From Prochilodus magdalenae (lineage: Eukaryota > Chordata > Actinopteri > Characiformes > Prochilodontidae), in assembly GCA_024036415.1 (NCBI GenBank), contig JAMWET010000573.1:558001-622000 (forward strand): 64,000 nt of DNA. The letters are read 5' to 3'. Made by a program: the position numbers and the translations under genes. This document shows positions 28,501 to 40,515 of this stretch, one piece after another (positions within the stretch are counted from its first letter, which is position 1; the number at the start of each line of letters is the position of its first letter). Under the pieces are notes generated by a model. That model saw nothing but the letters and a program-made list of their open reading frames with translations. It made no database searches and was not told where the DNA came from.

Positions 28501-31500
28501 GACAAACAGGTAAATACCCATATGCCCCAAGTCCTCCACATACTACAGACCGGATTAAACAGTTTGTATAAGTCTCATAGCATGCAGAGAACAGTAATCT
28601 TATTCAAGGTTTGGTTCTGTAAACATGACTCTTGTTTCTGTTAACAGAGCCACAGCGGTGTGTTCTCGGTAGTGAACCCAATCGCGTCCAGCATAACATC
28701 GAGCATCACCTCTAGCTTGGCCTCCAGCATTGGCTCTGACAGCTCCTCACCCACCACCTTGTCAACCATGAATGCAAAAGCCACCCCTTTCTATCCTGGG
28801 AGCAATACTGTTGAGTCAGTAATAGGTATGTGATAATTCCATCATTCCTCATCATTCATTGCTTGAGCTCTGTGTATTAATGTATTACATATTCAGCTAA
28901 AGCCTGGGAGTTGAGGTGAAATTTAGAGTTAAGGTGTAGCTGGTCTGAGATGAAACAAACAGGGCAGTGCCTTTGGGTGACGTTCAAAGTACTGGTCCGT
29001 GTGTGTGTTAGTTGAGCTGAGACTTTAGCAGTACATTAGCAGCTAGTGAGCGCACAGATGCTGTGGCAGAGCTGTGGCAGACAGTGAGTCAGCACTGTGC
29101 TGAGGGGTACGTACAGAACTGTTTTTGTTTCTTTTAGCTATCACTCTCTATGTTTGAGAATTTAAATGTTCATTTCAGATTGTTTCACAAATTAAATCTT
29201 TTAGGCTGGCGTTGTACTTATGTGGTCTGATGTCACCATGTTTGAATGTTTTTCTGATTTTTTCCACTTTATGGTCTAATTTGTACAGCTGAATTACTGT
29301 CTTTTCTTTTTTTTGTGCCTCCCCATCCCTAGGGTCTGCACTTGACCTCAATTTCAGTGACATCAATGTTGCCTCCCTTGACAAAGAGCTAGAGGACCAA
29401 GACAATAATGGCCTTGGTTTAACAAGTAAGCAGTAATTATTTTTAAAAAAATGCATTGACTGCCATCTGACTGTTGTGGTGTTTTTTTTTGAGTTTTTTT
29501 TTTAGTTCATACTGAAACAGTTTTTTTTTCTCCTCTACAGGTCAAAGGTTGTTAGGAGGCTCTGCTCCTGTCAACATTCCCGGCTCTCTGGCACGGTCTT
29601 CCTCTCTGCATTCCTCTTCCTCGTTGTCCGCCTCCCCTCTCAGCTCCCTGTCTCAGTCCCTGTCCCAGTCCTTGCTCACTGGAATGGCCCCTCAGCAGAG
29701 CCAGCCGCAGGCAGTCAAAACTGAGCATGGCCTGTTAGGGACACCTACGTCTACGCAAAATTCTTTAGGTGGGGGGGAAAACATGGCTGTGGTCTTTGTT
29801 TTTTATATTGAAGAAAATTGTATTTACATGTGTTTAATGCAATGTGTGTAAGTTGATGTCCATCAAAATTGTTTAAGTGATGATAAATTTAAGCTGATAT
29901 GGGCAATGTTTATTCAGCTACACATGCGGAAGTAATGACTGTCAGTATGGTGTCTGACGGCCATGTTTACTATGTATCATGGAGGTTCCTAATGGATATA
30001 TACTCCATCAAATGCAGCTATATTCTCAGTCTGGCATTACCATTACCAGGGATAGTCATCGTAGAGGTCTGCGTGTACGTAGTCTTGTCCTGCAGCTATT
30101 TGCCAATGGCGCTGACACTAACAGGATGAATCATAGAGGCCATTACTGCTTGCTAAATGTCTACCATAATGGCTATTAAGACAGCCGGGTACAGCGATAA
30201 GGCCCATCCTTATTTGCTTATTATCACATGTGCGAAAGAACACAAAACTTGAATCAATCGCATTTCTCATAACCTACCCACCAAGTTTAATTTCTGTTGC
30301 TGGATTCCTTCATACTGTATATGTGTTTTTACACTGATACTGTAAGCTATTATTGTAGAGAGATTTGTTTGTTGTTGGACAGTAATATGTTGCATACATT
30401 TTTTACTTGATGTAATCCCATTCTCTTGGACTAATTGGTGTGTGTGTGTGTGTGTTGTGCAACAGGTTTAAATGGCGGAGCTGGAAGCATTTGGGACTTT
30501 GTGAGTGGCAGCCTGTCCCCCAGCCCATCTCCTGTGTTTAGCAGCCTTAGCTCCAGCATGGTCAGCTCCAGCAGTGCTGACTTGGGTCGCCTCCTCCGGG
30601 AATTGGACGAGGCTAAGCGGAAGATCAAGCAGTGGGAGGACGCCTGGCACCAGGTCAAACAGGTCAGAACAAAATGACTTATTTATCTTAATTATTAAAT
30701 TTTAAATAAAACAACTGTTTTATTCTTGTTCGCTACTTTAATACCTAACACAGTTTTAAACCGGAGCATGCTGGAGTCACTTGTGGTGAACTAAACTGTT
30801 CATGCAGATTAAAAATATGTTTGTTAATCTGAAAAGTAAGTTTACATATACATTAGTTTGTGTTTTTAGTCTACTTAATGATGAACATTTTGTTTATTGA
30901 TGATTTGATGATTGCTGTCACTATCAGGACTGAGTTTTATTTTGACCTCTGGTTGGTTGTGTTCCAGTTCAGGTCAGGTTTGGGCTGAATCTTGCTACAG
31001 TTCCGGTTTAGGGCAGACCATTAGATGTCCTTTTCAGGAAAACCTGCTGTGCTTGTTTTTGCTCATAAAAGTCTACTGGTTGTATGTTGCCATACTTCAC
31101 ATATATAGTACAGATCAACATTAGAGAACTTGCATTTTTTTTCTAAATTTTAATGGCGCTGTTTACCCCAATTTGAAGTACAAATTTTGTATCACAGTAT
31201 AAAAAAAAAAAATTAAAGGAGAGCTAAACAAACATAGGATGTGTTGGGATACTTCAGTTATTGGTTCTAATCTGGATACAGTTTTCTTAATGTGACAAAC
31301 TATAATTATTTTTTTGGCAGAACTATAATCGTTTTGCAAGTTGGCAAGCTGCTCCAAGGTGACTGAAACTCTGCAGTCAGGTTGCTTACATAAATGTCTA
31401 AGAAACGATGGTTTCAGCCATTTCAACTGTTGGGTGTTCCAAAAGTAATTTTTACAGAATTAAAGCTGTATAATGACAGTTCATTTAGGTCCACTAAAAA

Positions 31501-32638
31501 TGCTGGTCGTTCACCTAAAACAAATTCACAAGAGAACAGGATGATATGGAGTCTATTGATGAGGAATTCGTTCAGCATTGCAACTGGAATTTTTGTCAAC
31601 CGACAAGGTTGTGGAAGAAGTGGAACAAAATAGAACCAGAACAAAAACCGATGTGCTGAAGTCATTGGAAGCAAGGGCCTTTACATTTTTCTATCAGTTT
31701 TTGAAATCCGTTATCTTAAAAAAATGAATATGTAAGCTTCTTTTTTTTTTACTGTTTGTTGCTGCCATGATGGTTTTGATCACTCTTTTTCCACAATATA
31801 GGTTTAGTTGAATTGCCTTGGTTATTTTGCATAACATGTTGGCTAATATTCCCTAAAAGTCTGACTGATGAAGGTCACCAATGTTTGAGTAAAAATCAAA
31901 TATTTATTAATCATTTTCTAATTTTAAACCCTACTCGTGTTCACAGTGACTCAAGGAAGGAAGGTGAGAACATTTAAGTTCTGTTTAATCATCTTAACTC
32001 TGTCTGTTGAAGGCATGTGAGGCGTGGCAGAAAGACGCCCAAGAGGCAAAAGAGCAGGCAAAGTCGGCTGAGGCAGAGAGACAGTTGGCTGAGCAGAAAC
32101 GTGAAGACACTGAGCGCAAGCTCAAGGAGCTCCAAAGCGACTTTGATGTGCTTTGCCGCTCCCCCAACATGCCTCTCCTGCGGAGCTATGGGGACCTGGA
32201 CCAGCTTCCGCTCGCAAAGCTTCACTCCATCCAGAGCCAGCTGCGCTCTGACCTAGACCTCATAGATGGGGTAAGAAGGGCGCGGTCCCACCCGACACAT
32301 TTACCATGTCACATCTATACACACAGCAGTTAGATTGGCGCCGTCCTCATTAAGCCCAGCTAGGGCCACAGAATTGTATGTGCTTAAACCTCCATAATCT
32401 GTCAGCAGTGCATGTGTCACACTGAACAGTACTGACTGCTCTAACATGTGACTGATATGAATTCTTCCTTTTCTCGACACAGGTAATACGTCAGCTTCAG
32501 TCAAAGAAATGTATAGTTTGCCAAAAGCATGATCGTTGCATTGTCCTGCAGCCTTGCCAACATTATGTACTTTGTGAAAACTGTGCATCTAGTAAAATGG
32601 AATGTCCTTACTGTAAGACAAAAATATTGAAGTGGTGA
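18460..32638 (+). CDS. unkl: unkempt-like zinc finger protein (UNKL)
   Basis: Sixteen coding exons: 18460-18524, 19480-19689, 23993-24169, 24835-24968, 25132-25267, 26240-26357, 26461-26545, 27015-27181, 27766-27954, 28450-28509, 28648-28825, 29333-29425, 29541-29768, 30466-30662, 32013-32270, 32483-32638. They sum to 2451 bases (816 residues plus stop) and every phase agrees. Six CCCH zinc fingers are complete: C32/C40/C48/H52, C77/C87/C93/H97, C117/C127/C134/H138, C209/C216/C222/H226, C245/C260/C266/H270, C287/C296/C302/H306. A Ser-rich linker, a coiled coil (about 650-725) and a RING-like end (C775, C778, C790, H792, C796, C799, C806, C809) follow. The N terminus MPSVSK and the SIWDFVSGS segment identify UNKL rather than its paralogue UNK. 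UNK proteins bind UAG/U-rich mRNA and control translation. UNKL is less studied and may act as a RING E3 factor. Confidence 0.95.
25449..25579. repeat. compound (TG)n/(TA)n microsatellite
   Basis: Alternating blocks of TG, TATG and TA in intron 5 of unkl, about 130 bases, with no coding meaning. Confidence 0.9.
30438..30456. repeat. (TG)n tract next to the unkl exon 14 acceptor
   Basis: About nine TG repeats end roughly 10 bases before the AG at 30464-30465 that opens exon 14. UG-rich RNA at this position is a known binding site for TDP-43-like factors in other genes. Here a role is only inferred. Confidence 0.8.
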
Positions 32639-32779
32639 TGTACAGCTATTCAAGGTACTATTTAAAGATATAGCCCTTTGAAGAACTACTAATACATATA
32701 ATGCTTACAGTTTCTACATAGCATTTTTGTGTTTCAGTATTTCATATAGTGATTAAAATTGATAGTTTTATTAGAATCT

Positions 32780-32785
32780 AATAAA
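32780..32785 (+). terminator. first polyadenylation signal after unkl (AATAAA)
   Basis: AATAAA about 140 bases after the unkl stop codon. Later copies suggest alternative polyadenylation, and this one would give a short 3' UTR. Confidence 0.4.
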
Positions 32786-35700
32786 TGGTGTTTGACTGAT
32801 ATAAAAATCAAATACTTAAATGCAATATATGTTTTTTGTACTAGCTAGTTAATTCATTTTCAGCAAGCATTAAAATTTCCCTAGAAGAACCGTCTTGGCA
32901 TTCATTATCCAATGGCCCTGATTTGACTGTTAATTTCAGTGCATCAGTCAAACATCATTGTCGCTACTAGCTGTGTGAAGAGAATTGATTTCTTGTTTAA
33001 AAAGCACTTTGTTGACCTGGAAATTTGTCAGAGGGGTATTTTAGAAATTTTGCTTTAAGCTGCTTTTGTTTTGTTTTTTTCTCCCAGATACGCTAATGTG
33101 TGAAGCTTTTTGTGTGTACTGTGAAACATAGTAGAATATTTCATATTTCTTACTGTTAAAATCATGATATAGTATATTGTTAGTTTTTGTATAAATAGTA
33201 CTAAATGGTAGTTACTACTTTTCATTGTTACTTTCATTTTTCAATCAAAAAAGTGCAAACTTTGAATGCATTTTAGGCATAACCAGCAGCTGTTATATCA
33301 GTAAGGCACATACTGTATGCTAAGGCATTTAGTAAGTTCTCTGTATTTTAGTGATTTATTGAGTAATACATGATGTAGTTGTTTAAAGGAGCACATGTGT
33401 TCTGATGTCCTCAGAAGCACCTTGACTTTTGTAGGACTTCTAGCCTTTCGGATATGTTTGATAGAACGTGTCTGATTCTTGGCCACTCGCTCTCAAGTGC
33501 CTTGCCTAATAGAATACTTAAAAGCATCTATGAGGAGCTTAGGATTGTAGTGCAAACACCCACAGGTAGTCAGTGCTTGTGCAAAATCTTCTGCAAAGTA
33601 TGTATTGCTCTCTTTTTCACGTCATGAGCGTATACCGGCCCAATTCTATACGAAAGCATTTCCTTAATATTGAATCCTGGTCAGTGGCTGTGCTCTGACA
33701 CTAAGCTTAAGTCTTCTGTTCCCATTCCTCGCGTCTCCATGAGCGATGGTGCTTTTTGGGTGCAGCTTTGGTATCCTTAGAAATGTTAAATCATCTTTGA
33801 TTTAAACGTTTAGGAATATATAAATCAGGAAATAAATGTGTCTATTTCTTTGATTTACTAAATTAAAACTGGCTCTCTTTTTACATTGTTTTTGTAATGT
33901 TTAGAATTGTAGTGCTCTGTAGTGTTTACAGATAAACAAATTCATGTTGTTTAACTATTGTTTATAAATCTTGCTTTTTTTTTCCAAATTCGACAGTGTA
34001 ATGTGTTTAGGTTAATCTAATTGAAATGACCTACTACTGTGTTATCTGAACTAGATTTTTTTTTTTTTTTCTTTTTTTTTTTTGGTCCTTTTTACAGCAG
34101 TGAGTTTGTGCGTTAAGCAGTCAGGTACACACAAATGCAAGTTTCTTTGACATTGGGATAAATGGTTGACGTCTAAAGGGATAGTGATTCAGGATCTAAA
34201 GGCCCAGACCTAAGTAGTTTATTTCAGATCTCTGAAGAGCAAGAAGTGTATATATTGTTTCTCTTTGTCTCGCTGTTTTATTTTTTTGCCTTTGATTCTT
34301 TCTTTCTTTCTTTCTTATGTGTTGTATTTAAATCAACGAGGTCTGTGTGTAACACATGATCGTAATATTTGGCTCAGTATGCCATAGAAAAACAATCATT
34401 GCATGTCTCGGTGTCAGTTGTGTTAACCAGCTAAAAGTCTAGATCACACTGCCAGATGTGTTGGTGTTGAACTGTCGAGGCTAGGTATTGAGCAGGCGTC
34501 GCAGCCGACAGCACTGAGGTATTTCTACAATTTCTTTACAATACCCCAGAAGCTTTGAACTGTGTGATTGTCCATTTTTTTTCTTTCGGAATTGAGGGGA
34601 TGTGGTTGACGTGAGTATGTCCGAAACAGTTGTTATGGATCACACTGTAGTATTGTAATGTTTCATACTCTCTGGTGTTCAAGAAACATTTTTGTTAGGT
34701 ATTTCATTTTAAGGTCGGTTGACAGTTTCGTCTCTTTCAGATGTTTTTCAGATTGTTGAGGGATTATGTCCTCTTGTTGGTTTCCTGGACCACATTGTAG
34801 GATTTATTTGATGTTAATGATGCGTTTGCTGCGTCTGGAATGTGGCAGGTAATTTACAAAAAAAAAAAGAGAACATGGACTTGACTCAGACGAACCAAAG
34901 TGTTATTGTAGTTTCTTCTTGTTTTCACTTTCAAAGTTCAAATTATAAATGATTTAGAATTACAATGGCAGTCTTTTGGATGTTTTGTTTGACAGGATAA
35001 CTATGCCAACTGCTTTTTCTGACAATATTAATGGATTTCAAGCTTGTTTTGTAGTTTTACCAAAGACCTTTACTGTTTATTTTTTCCCTTATGTTTTTTG
35101 TCCCCCTTTTTTATTTTTATAACTCTTTTTAGCATCCAAGTGAATTGGTTAAGAATCTGATTAAAAATGACCAAAACTAGTACCTTATTTACACTGATCT
35201 GTGCATTTAAAATAACAAATGTTGTTATAAAAGTCCTAATTTTCATCTTCTGTTTCTTCTTTAGTTATTCCGTGAAAATGACAGTAATATACTAGTATTG
35301 AATTGGCTGTTATCTGTAGTGAAGGAATGTCATGGATATGAATGAAAATTGTGTTAATATTCTTAAGTGGCCATATGAATTAGTGCTTATTTGAAGTATA
35401 TCATTTCTTTTTATATGCTAATAGTACTTTATAGTAAAATTCTTAAATCAGTTTTGAAATATTAGTGGTTGTGCACTACTTGTATGCTGTCAGGAATTTA
35501 AGAGTGTACTTTGACTAAGGTGCTTTCTTTAGTTTCCACTTGACTGGTGTTTGTCACTCTTATATGCTTCGTTTTCATGTAAAAAGAATTAGACATGAAA
35601 TGAGATGCATAGCATGGTTTAAATATATATTTTTAAATATATATTTAAAGGGGGCTGTTGTATAGCTCTTTACTGGCTGATGCAGACAATGGGCTTTATT

Positions 35701-36582
35701 CAACAAAAGAGCGTTGAAATCAAATTTTGGCCTCTTTATTGCACTTACATTGGCCGTATCTGCATGTTGTATTAATGAATCACTATGCTGTGTGATTAAA
35801 TCATGTGTTTGTGGTTCTGTATTTCAGATTACTACTAGTTGGTGTCTTGCAGAAATGATATTTGTGTAAGAAACAAAATATCTCCTGAACAAATTTGTGC
35901 CTTTTGTGTATTAAAAAGAAAAAAAAAAATATTATAAAAATTCTTTGTAGTAGTCTTTGATTAATATCAGTCTTCAAAAATTAGCCAAATTTAGGTGCCT
36001 TGGGACATTTTATCCCTGTATTCCACAACGTGCAGGTATCCTGCTGTAGATTTCTACATATTTTTATTGTATTAATGACTACTTTCATGCCTTCATCCTT
36101 TGGAAAGGACAAACTTTAAGCTTCCCACAACAAGTAAGAAAGTGTCGCATACTGCTTGCATGAGCATTTACTGGTATTTTTTGAATTTATAGAAAATTGA
36201 CAACAAAATGACAACATATTTAATCAACTATGAATGAATTTGGATAATTTTGAGTATGACATTTCAGTTTACCACATTATAGTGTTGATCACTATGTTAA
36301 TTTTCCTCATTGATGTTTTTGTTGTGACTTTGTGTTATGGACTAATTTGAAAATGGAAACCGTAATTCCAAAAAAATATAGATTTGTAGGTGTTAGTGCT
36401 GAGACTCTTACAAAGAATAAAAAAGCAGAAAACAGAAAAACTTAATCACAGCATGAATCCTTTTTTTTTTATTTTTATTTTTTTGCTCTTGTCACATTTG
36501 TAGTCCCTTTACCTTAAATACCCCTATGTCTGTGTCAGCCATCACACCTTTTGTTCAAACCACAGTTTGTTAATAATAACGT

Positions 36583-36610
36583 TGATGATGATGATGATGA
36601 TGATGATGAT
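36583..36610. repeat. (GAT)n microsatellite
   Basis: Nine uninterrupted GAT triplets in the AT-rich region after unkl. Confidence 0.9.
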
Positions 36611-39600
36611 AAAATCTATGTGAAGGCCAGCCAACTGTTATTAAAGAAAAGCACCAAGTAGAAAAGTTTGCTCTTTAGCAATGTGTAAATTAACTGTAAT
36701 GGAGATGTACCATAATGCTCTGCAGTGGAATAATCTTTTTGTGAATTGTTTTCTTTTTGTTCGTCTGTTTATTTTCTATCAATATTGTGATTATTGAACC
36801 TGAAGATTTATGCAATCTTGTACATACATATGTATGAATCTGGCTAAATTTAGCAGGATAGCTAGGAAAAAAGTAATACCTATTACAACTGTAAACATTT
36901 GTAGAAAACGGACAAAAAAGATAGCAGAATTGGAACCACTGTTCCCGGTCAGTGTGTTTATCGCTAATCTAACATTGAAACCCTGAATATTGAATGTACC
37001 GTTCAAATTAAATATAAAATGGGTCACTGGAAAAGAAAAAAGTGGAGAGCAGTTGATCTATGATGTAGCACTAGTTTTGTGAATTGCGATAAATGACAAA
37101 TAAATTTTTAAGTTAAACACAAATGCAGTTTTCAAGTTTGTGTATTTATCAGTGTAACGATAAGATGGGAATAAGAGATGTATTTTCTCAGGGTTTTACA
37201 GGTTAACTATAGAATAAACAGATGTCCACTTTTCAGAGGAAGCTGCAGCTCAGATTTATTTCCTTTAAAGGTCAGTAGGCATGACCTTTATAATGAAGAA
37301 ACATATCCCTTATTTTGGTACAGTATGCATTGATATATAGAACAGCTTATATTCTAATTAGTGTTTAACTATACTATACAATTTGCTGTCAGTATAATAC
37401 TTTGTGTATGTGATGTCTACACAAGACCTTAAAACATTTACTTGGGAGTTCTCTTTAATTTATGGAGGCTTCTTCATGGAATAGATGATTGCTTTGATGA
37501 AATATAAGACCTGAATGGATTTTCATCACTAAAAATTTTAAGTAAGACGGTATTATTTATAATGCATTATCTTTTATTCATAGTGTATCATTTAAAGTTG
37601 TTAACACTTGTGTACACTACAGCAGTTATGCAATGGTTTACAGAATTCATTGAATTATTTTTATCATATTGGGAATTAAATAATTTTTGATCTTTAAACT
37701 GTTGCAAGTGTGTTGTTTTCATTTAACCTGCTACAAGTGTGTTGCGGTTTCAAAGCAGCTTAATGTAATTAAAAAAAAAGACTAGGAGGAAACCACTTAC
37801 AGAAGCATGTGTAACTTTCTCTAGTGCTACAACACAATAAACATATGTTTGGAAACGCATGGAGTGCTTTTAATACAAACCATTAAACCCTGTAGAATCC
37901 ACTTTTCATTTATTTCTTTTAAATAGAGTAGATTAGATAAAGTAATCCCCTTTAATAAGTAAGAAGACAGTCAAATAAGAATACTTGATGAACAGGAGTT
38001 TCCAAAACTAGAGTTCAAAGAATTTACCAATTTGGAGAAAATCTACCACCGTCAGAAAATTACACTCCACACTTGCTTCAGATCTGGAAAAAAAAAATCC
38101 ACAGGTGTTTCAGACCATCCTTTCACCGTGGGACAATGACAAGTAGTGGGAAAAGTTCCATGCTGATTATTTTAAATTTATTTTTTATTTTTTTTAAAAG
38201 AACACAAGCTGCAGTATAGAAAAGGGGGTGGACACACTAAATACTAAAATATTTGATATTTTAAGACTAAGAGGCTGATTTGACTAGAAATGTAACTTTA
38301 AAGAAAGTAAAGGAAAGGCGGTTTCTGACTTGTGAACAGTACTGTATAATCAGACTTGGTTAATCCAGTATTCATGTCTGCATGTTCGAATGCTGTAGCG
38401 AGGTAATCAAGATTATAGTGGCACTATAATGTGGTTAGTGTCAGGAGAGGAGCCATCAAACAGTAGCACAGTAAATTCACTGGTTGCAGTGCAAAGAAAG
38501 GAAAGTGGTGTATTTTAAATGACAAACATACTGAGCAATGTGCTTTGGTGGCAGTAGTGGTCTTCCTTGCTTTGTTTTTCTGAACTGGAGTAAAGAAGTA
38601 TCTTCCTTACTCTCTCAAAGTCTGGTCTAGCTCTACATATGCTCTAATGCAAAGGGCCAATTCTATTAAGGTCTTAACATGGTTAAATATCTTTAGTAGT
38701 ACTTGAAAGATGCAAGCACGATAATGAATCAAAGTCTAACAGTAGGTATTTTACTTTAATCAAAATAGTACCTTCAGGAATCGTGTAAAAGCACATTACA
38801 ATATTGTCCTTTTGCAAAGTGAGAATAAGACATGGGCCTTCAGACAGAGGTGTTCCCTGGGGAAAGATTGTACATGAAAAGAATAATATCAACACAGCCC
38901 CTTCTCCAATATAAACAAGAGGGGGTCCACTTACATTAACTGCTCCTCCACTAGGGGGCCATAACAATTTAGATATGTGTGTCCCCTGAGCCTCGTCTGG
39001 TATAGACAGCCTCCCGGCCACCAGATGTCACCCTGTCCTCACCATTTGCGCCAAGAGGTCCAAGTGAAGGGGCTGACTGCCCAGCTGTAGCACACTGAAG
39101 GGCACAAGGAGGCAAATGGTCTGGCAGAGTGCACTGCGTACTGAGCACCCCACTGGCACAGAGACACGGACAAACAACATAACTGTCCTGTTCTGCTTTA
39201 CAAAGTTCACATTCAGCTGACGAAACATCAACAAGAACAAAGAACAGCAGAGTCATGGTGTTCTGACAGGGGGAAAGAAAGGAGACCTGAGGAATGCCTT
39301 CCCTCTGGTCTATCTCGACTCCTCAGTGAGAATCTGAGAGAGCTTATTCTTGGCGATGACTGTAATGGAGTGAGACTGTTGCCTTTCCAGACTGGCCACA
39401 GAGTCTGAACTCAAACATGATATCTGAAGAACATCACAGATTAATGTTCAACCTTTCTGCCCTTTTAGTGCTTGGACTTGTTTGGCACCTAATGGGCTTT
39501 AGATAAAGATATTTCAACCTCAAATACACAAGAGTCTTCAATACCTGCTCATGTTTCACGATTGATGTTTGTTGCAGCACAGACCATCTGAGAACATAAT

Positions 39601-39889
39601 TTTTATATCTTGCACAGCTTTCTGATATGATCCTGAAACAAAATATTCAAGACAATAAAGTCAAGTCAAACTGAATTAACAATGATCTAACAGCTAGCAT
39701 CAAAGCTCTGTAGAGCATGGATGATTATGACTAATAATTCAGACTAGTTTTCCAAAATGATCTGCTCTGTAACCAAAATAGTTTAAGTAGGTATAGAGGT
39801 TAACTAGATATTGCTACATTTTTATATCAGAAATGTTGACTTTAATGCTGATTCCTGAATGATATTATTTACAATGGTTTCTTTTACAA

Positions 39890-40515
39890 CCCAGTTTCCA
39901 AATAAAGCTTAAGTGCTATGCCAAATGTGACTGACAAGACAATATAATGTCCAAATCATTTAAAGCCTATATTATGTTTAAACATAATGTTGAAACTGAA
40001 GTATTCTACTGTTTTAAATATATTCCCGTTTTAAATTGGATGCCACCAACATGCCTCAAAAAAGCTGGGACTTGGTCATGTTTAACCACTGTGCTGTATT
40101 ACCTCTTCAACACTCATTTGCATTTGGGAACTGAGGAGATCAGTTTGCTAAAGTTTTGAATGTGAAATGTTTTCCCATTCAATATAGGATTTCAGTGCTT
40201 AACAGTTCAGGGTCTCTTTTGTTGTTTTTTGTTTGTTTGTTTGTTTCATAATGTGACATGTTTTCAGTGGGTGATGGGTCTCGCCTGCAAGAAGTCCACT
40301 TAAGAATAAAGTGGTCATCTGTCCCTTGAATACAGAGATTTCTGAGGATTTATATCTTTTAATGATGTTATGTATCGTAGATGATAAAATCCCCATGTTT
40401 TTGCTATTAAATGTTGAGAAACATTATTCTTGAATTATTTGCCTACACTGTCCTTCACAGAGTGTTGAAACCCTCCCCATCTATGCTTCTAAAAGACTCA
40501 TCCCCACTTTTTTTA
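39890..40515 (-). mobile_element. decayed, internally deleted Tc1-like element
   Basis: The minus strand still reads a helix-turn-helix fragment (STIHNIIKRYKSSEIS), the DNA-binding part of a Tc1-family transposase, at about 40320-40400. The flanking text (AAAAAAGCTGGGAC near 40060; TTGAGAAACATT near 40415) matches a widespread fish Tc1-like family as I remember it. Most of the catalytic region is deleted. It lies in the dnaaf8 3' region. Confidence 0.55.

Larger units (their letters stand above)
32639..38514. other. unkl 3' UTR and unkl-dnaaf8 intergenic region
   Basis: Very AT-rich, with no supportable coding frame. AATAAA appears at 32780-32785 and repeatedly afterwards (near 33826, 36415, 37098, 37210 and 37835), so unkl may use several ends. 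ATTTA words are frequent. A (GAT)n tract is at 36583-36610 and a (TTTC)n tract near 34298-34316. unkl and dnaaf8 converge tail to tail here. Confidence 0.5.
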
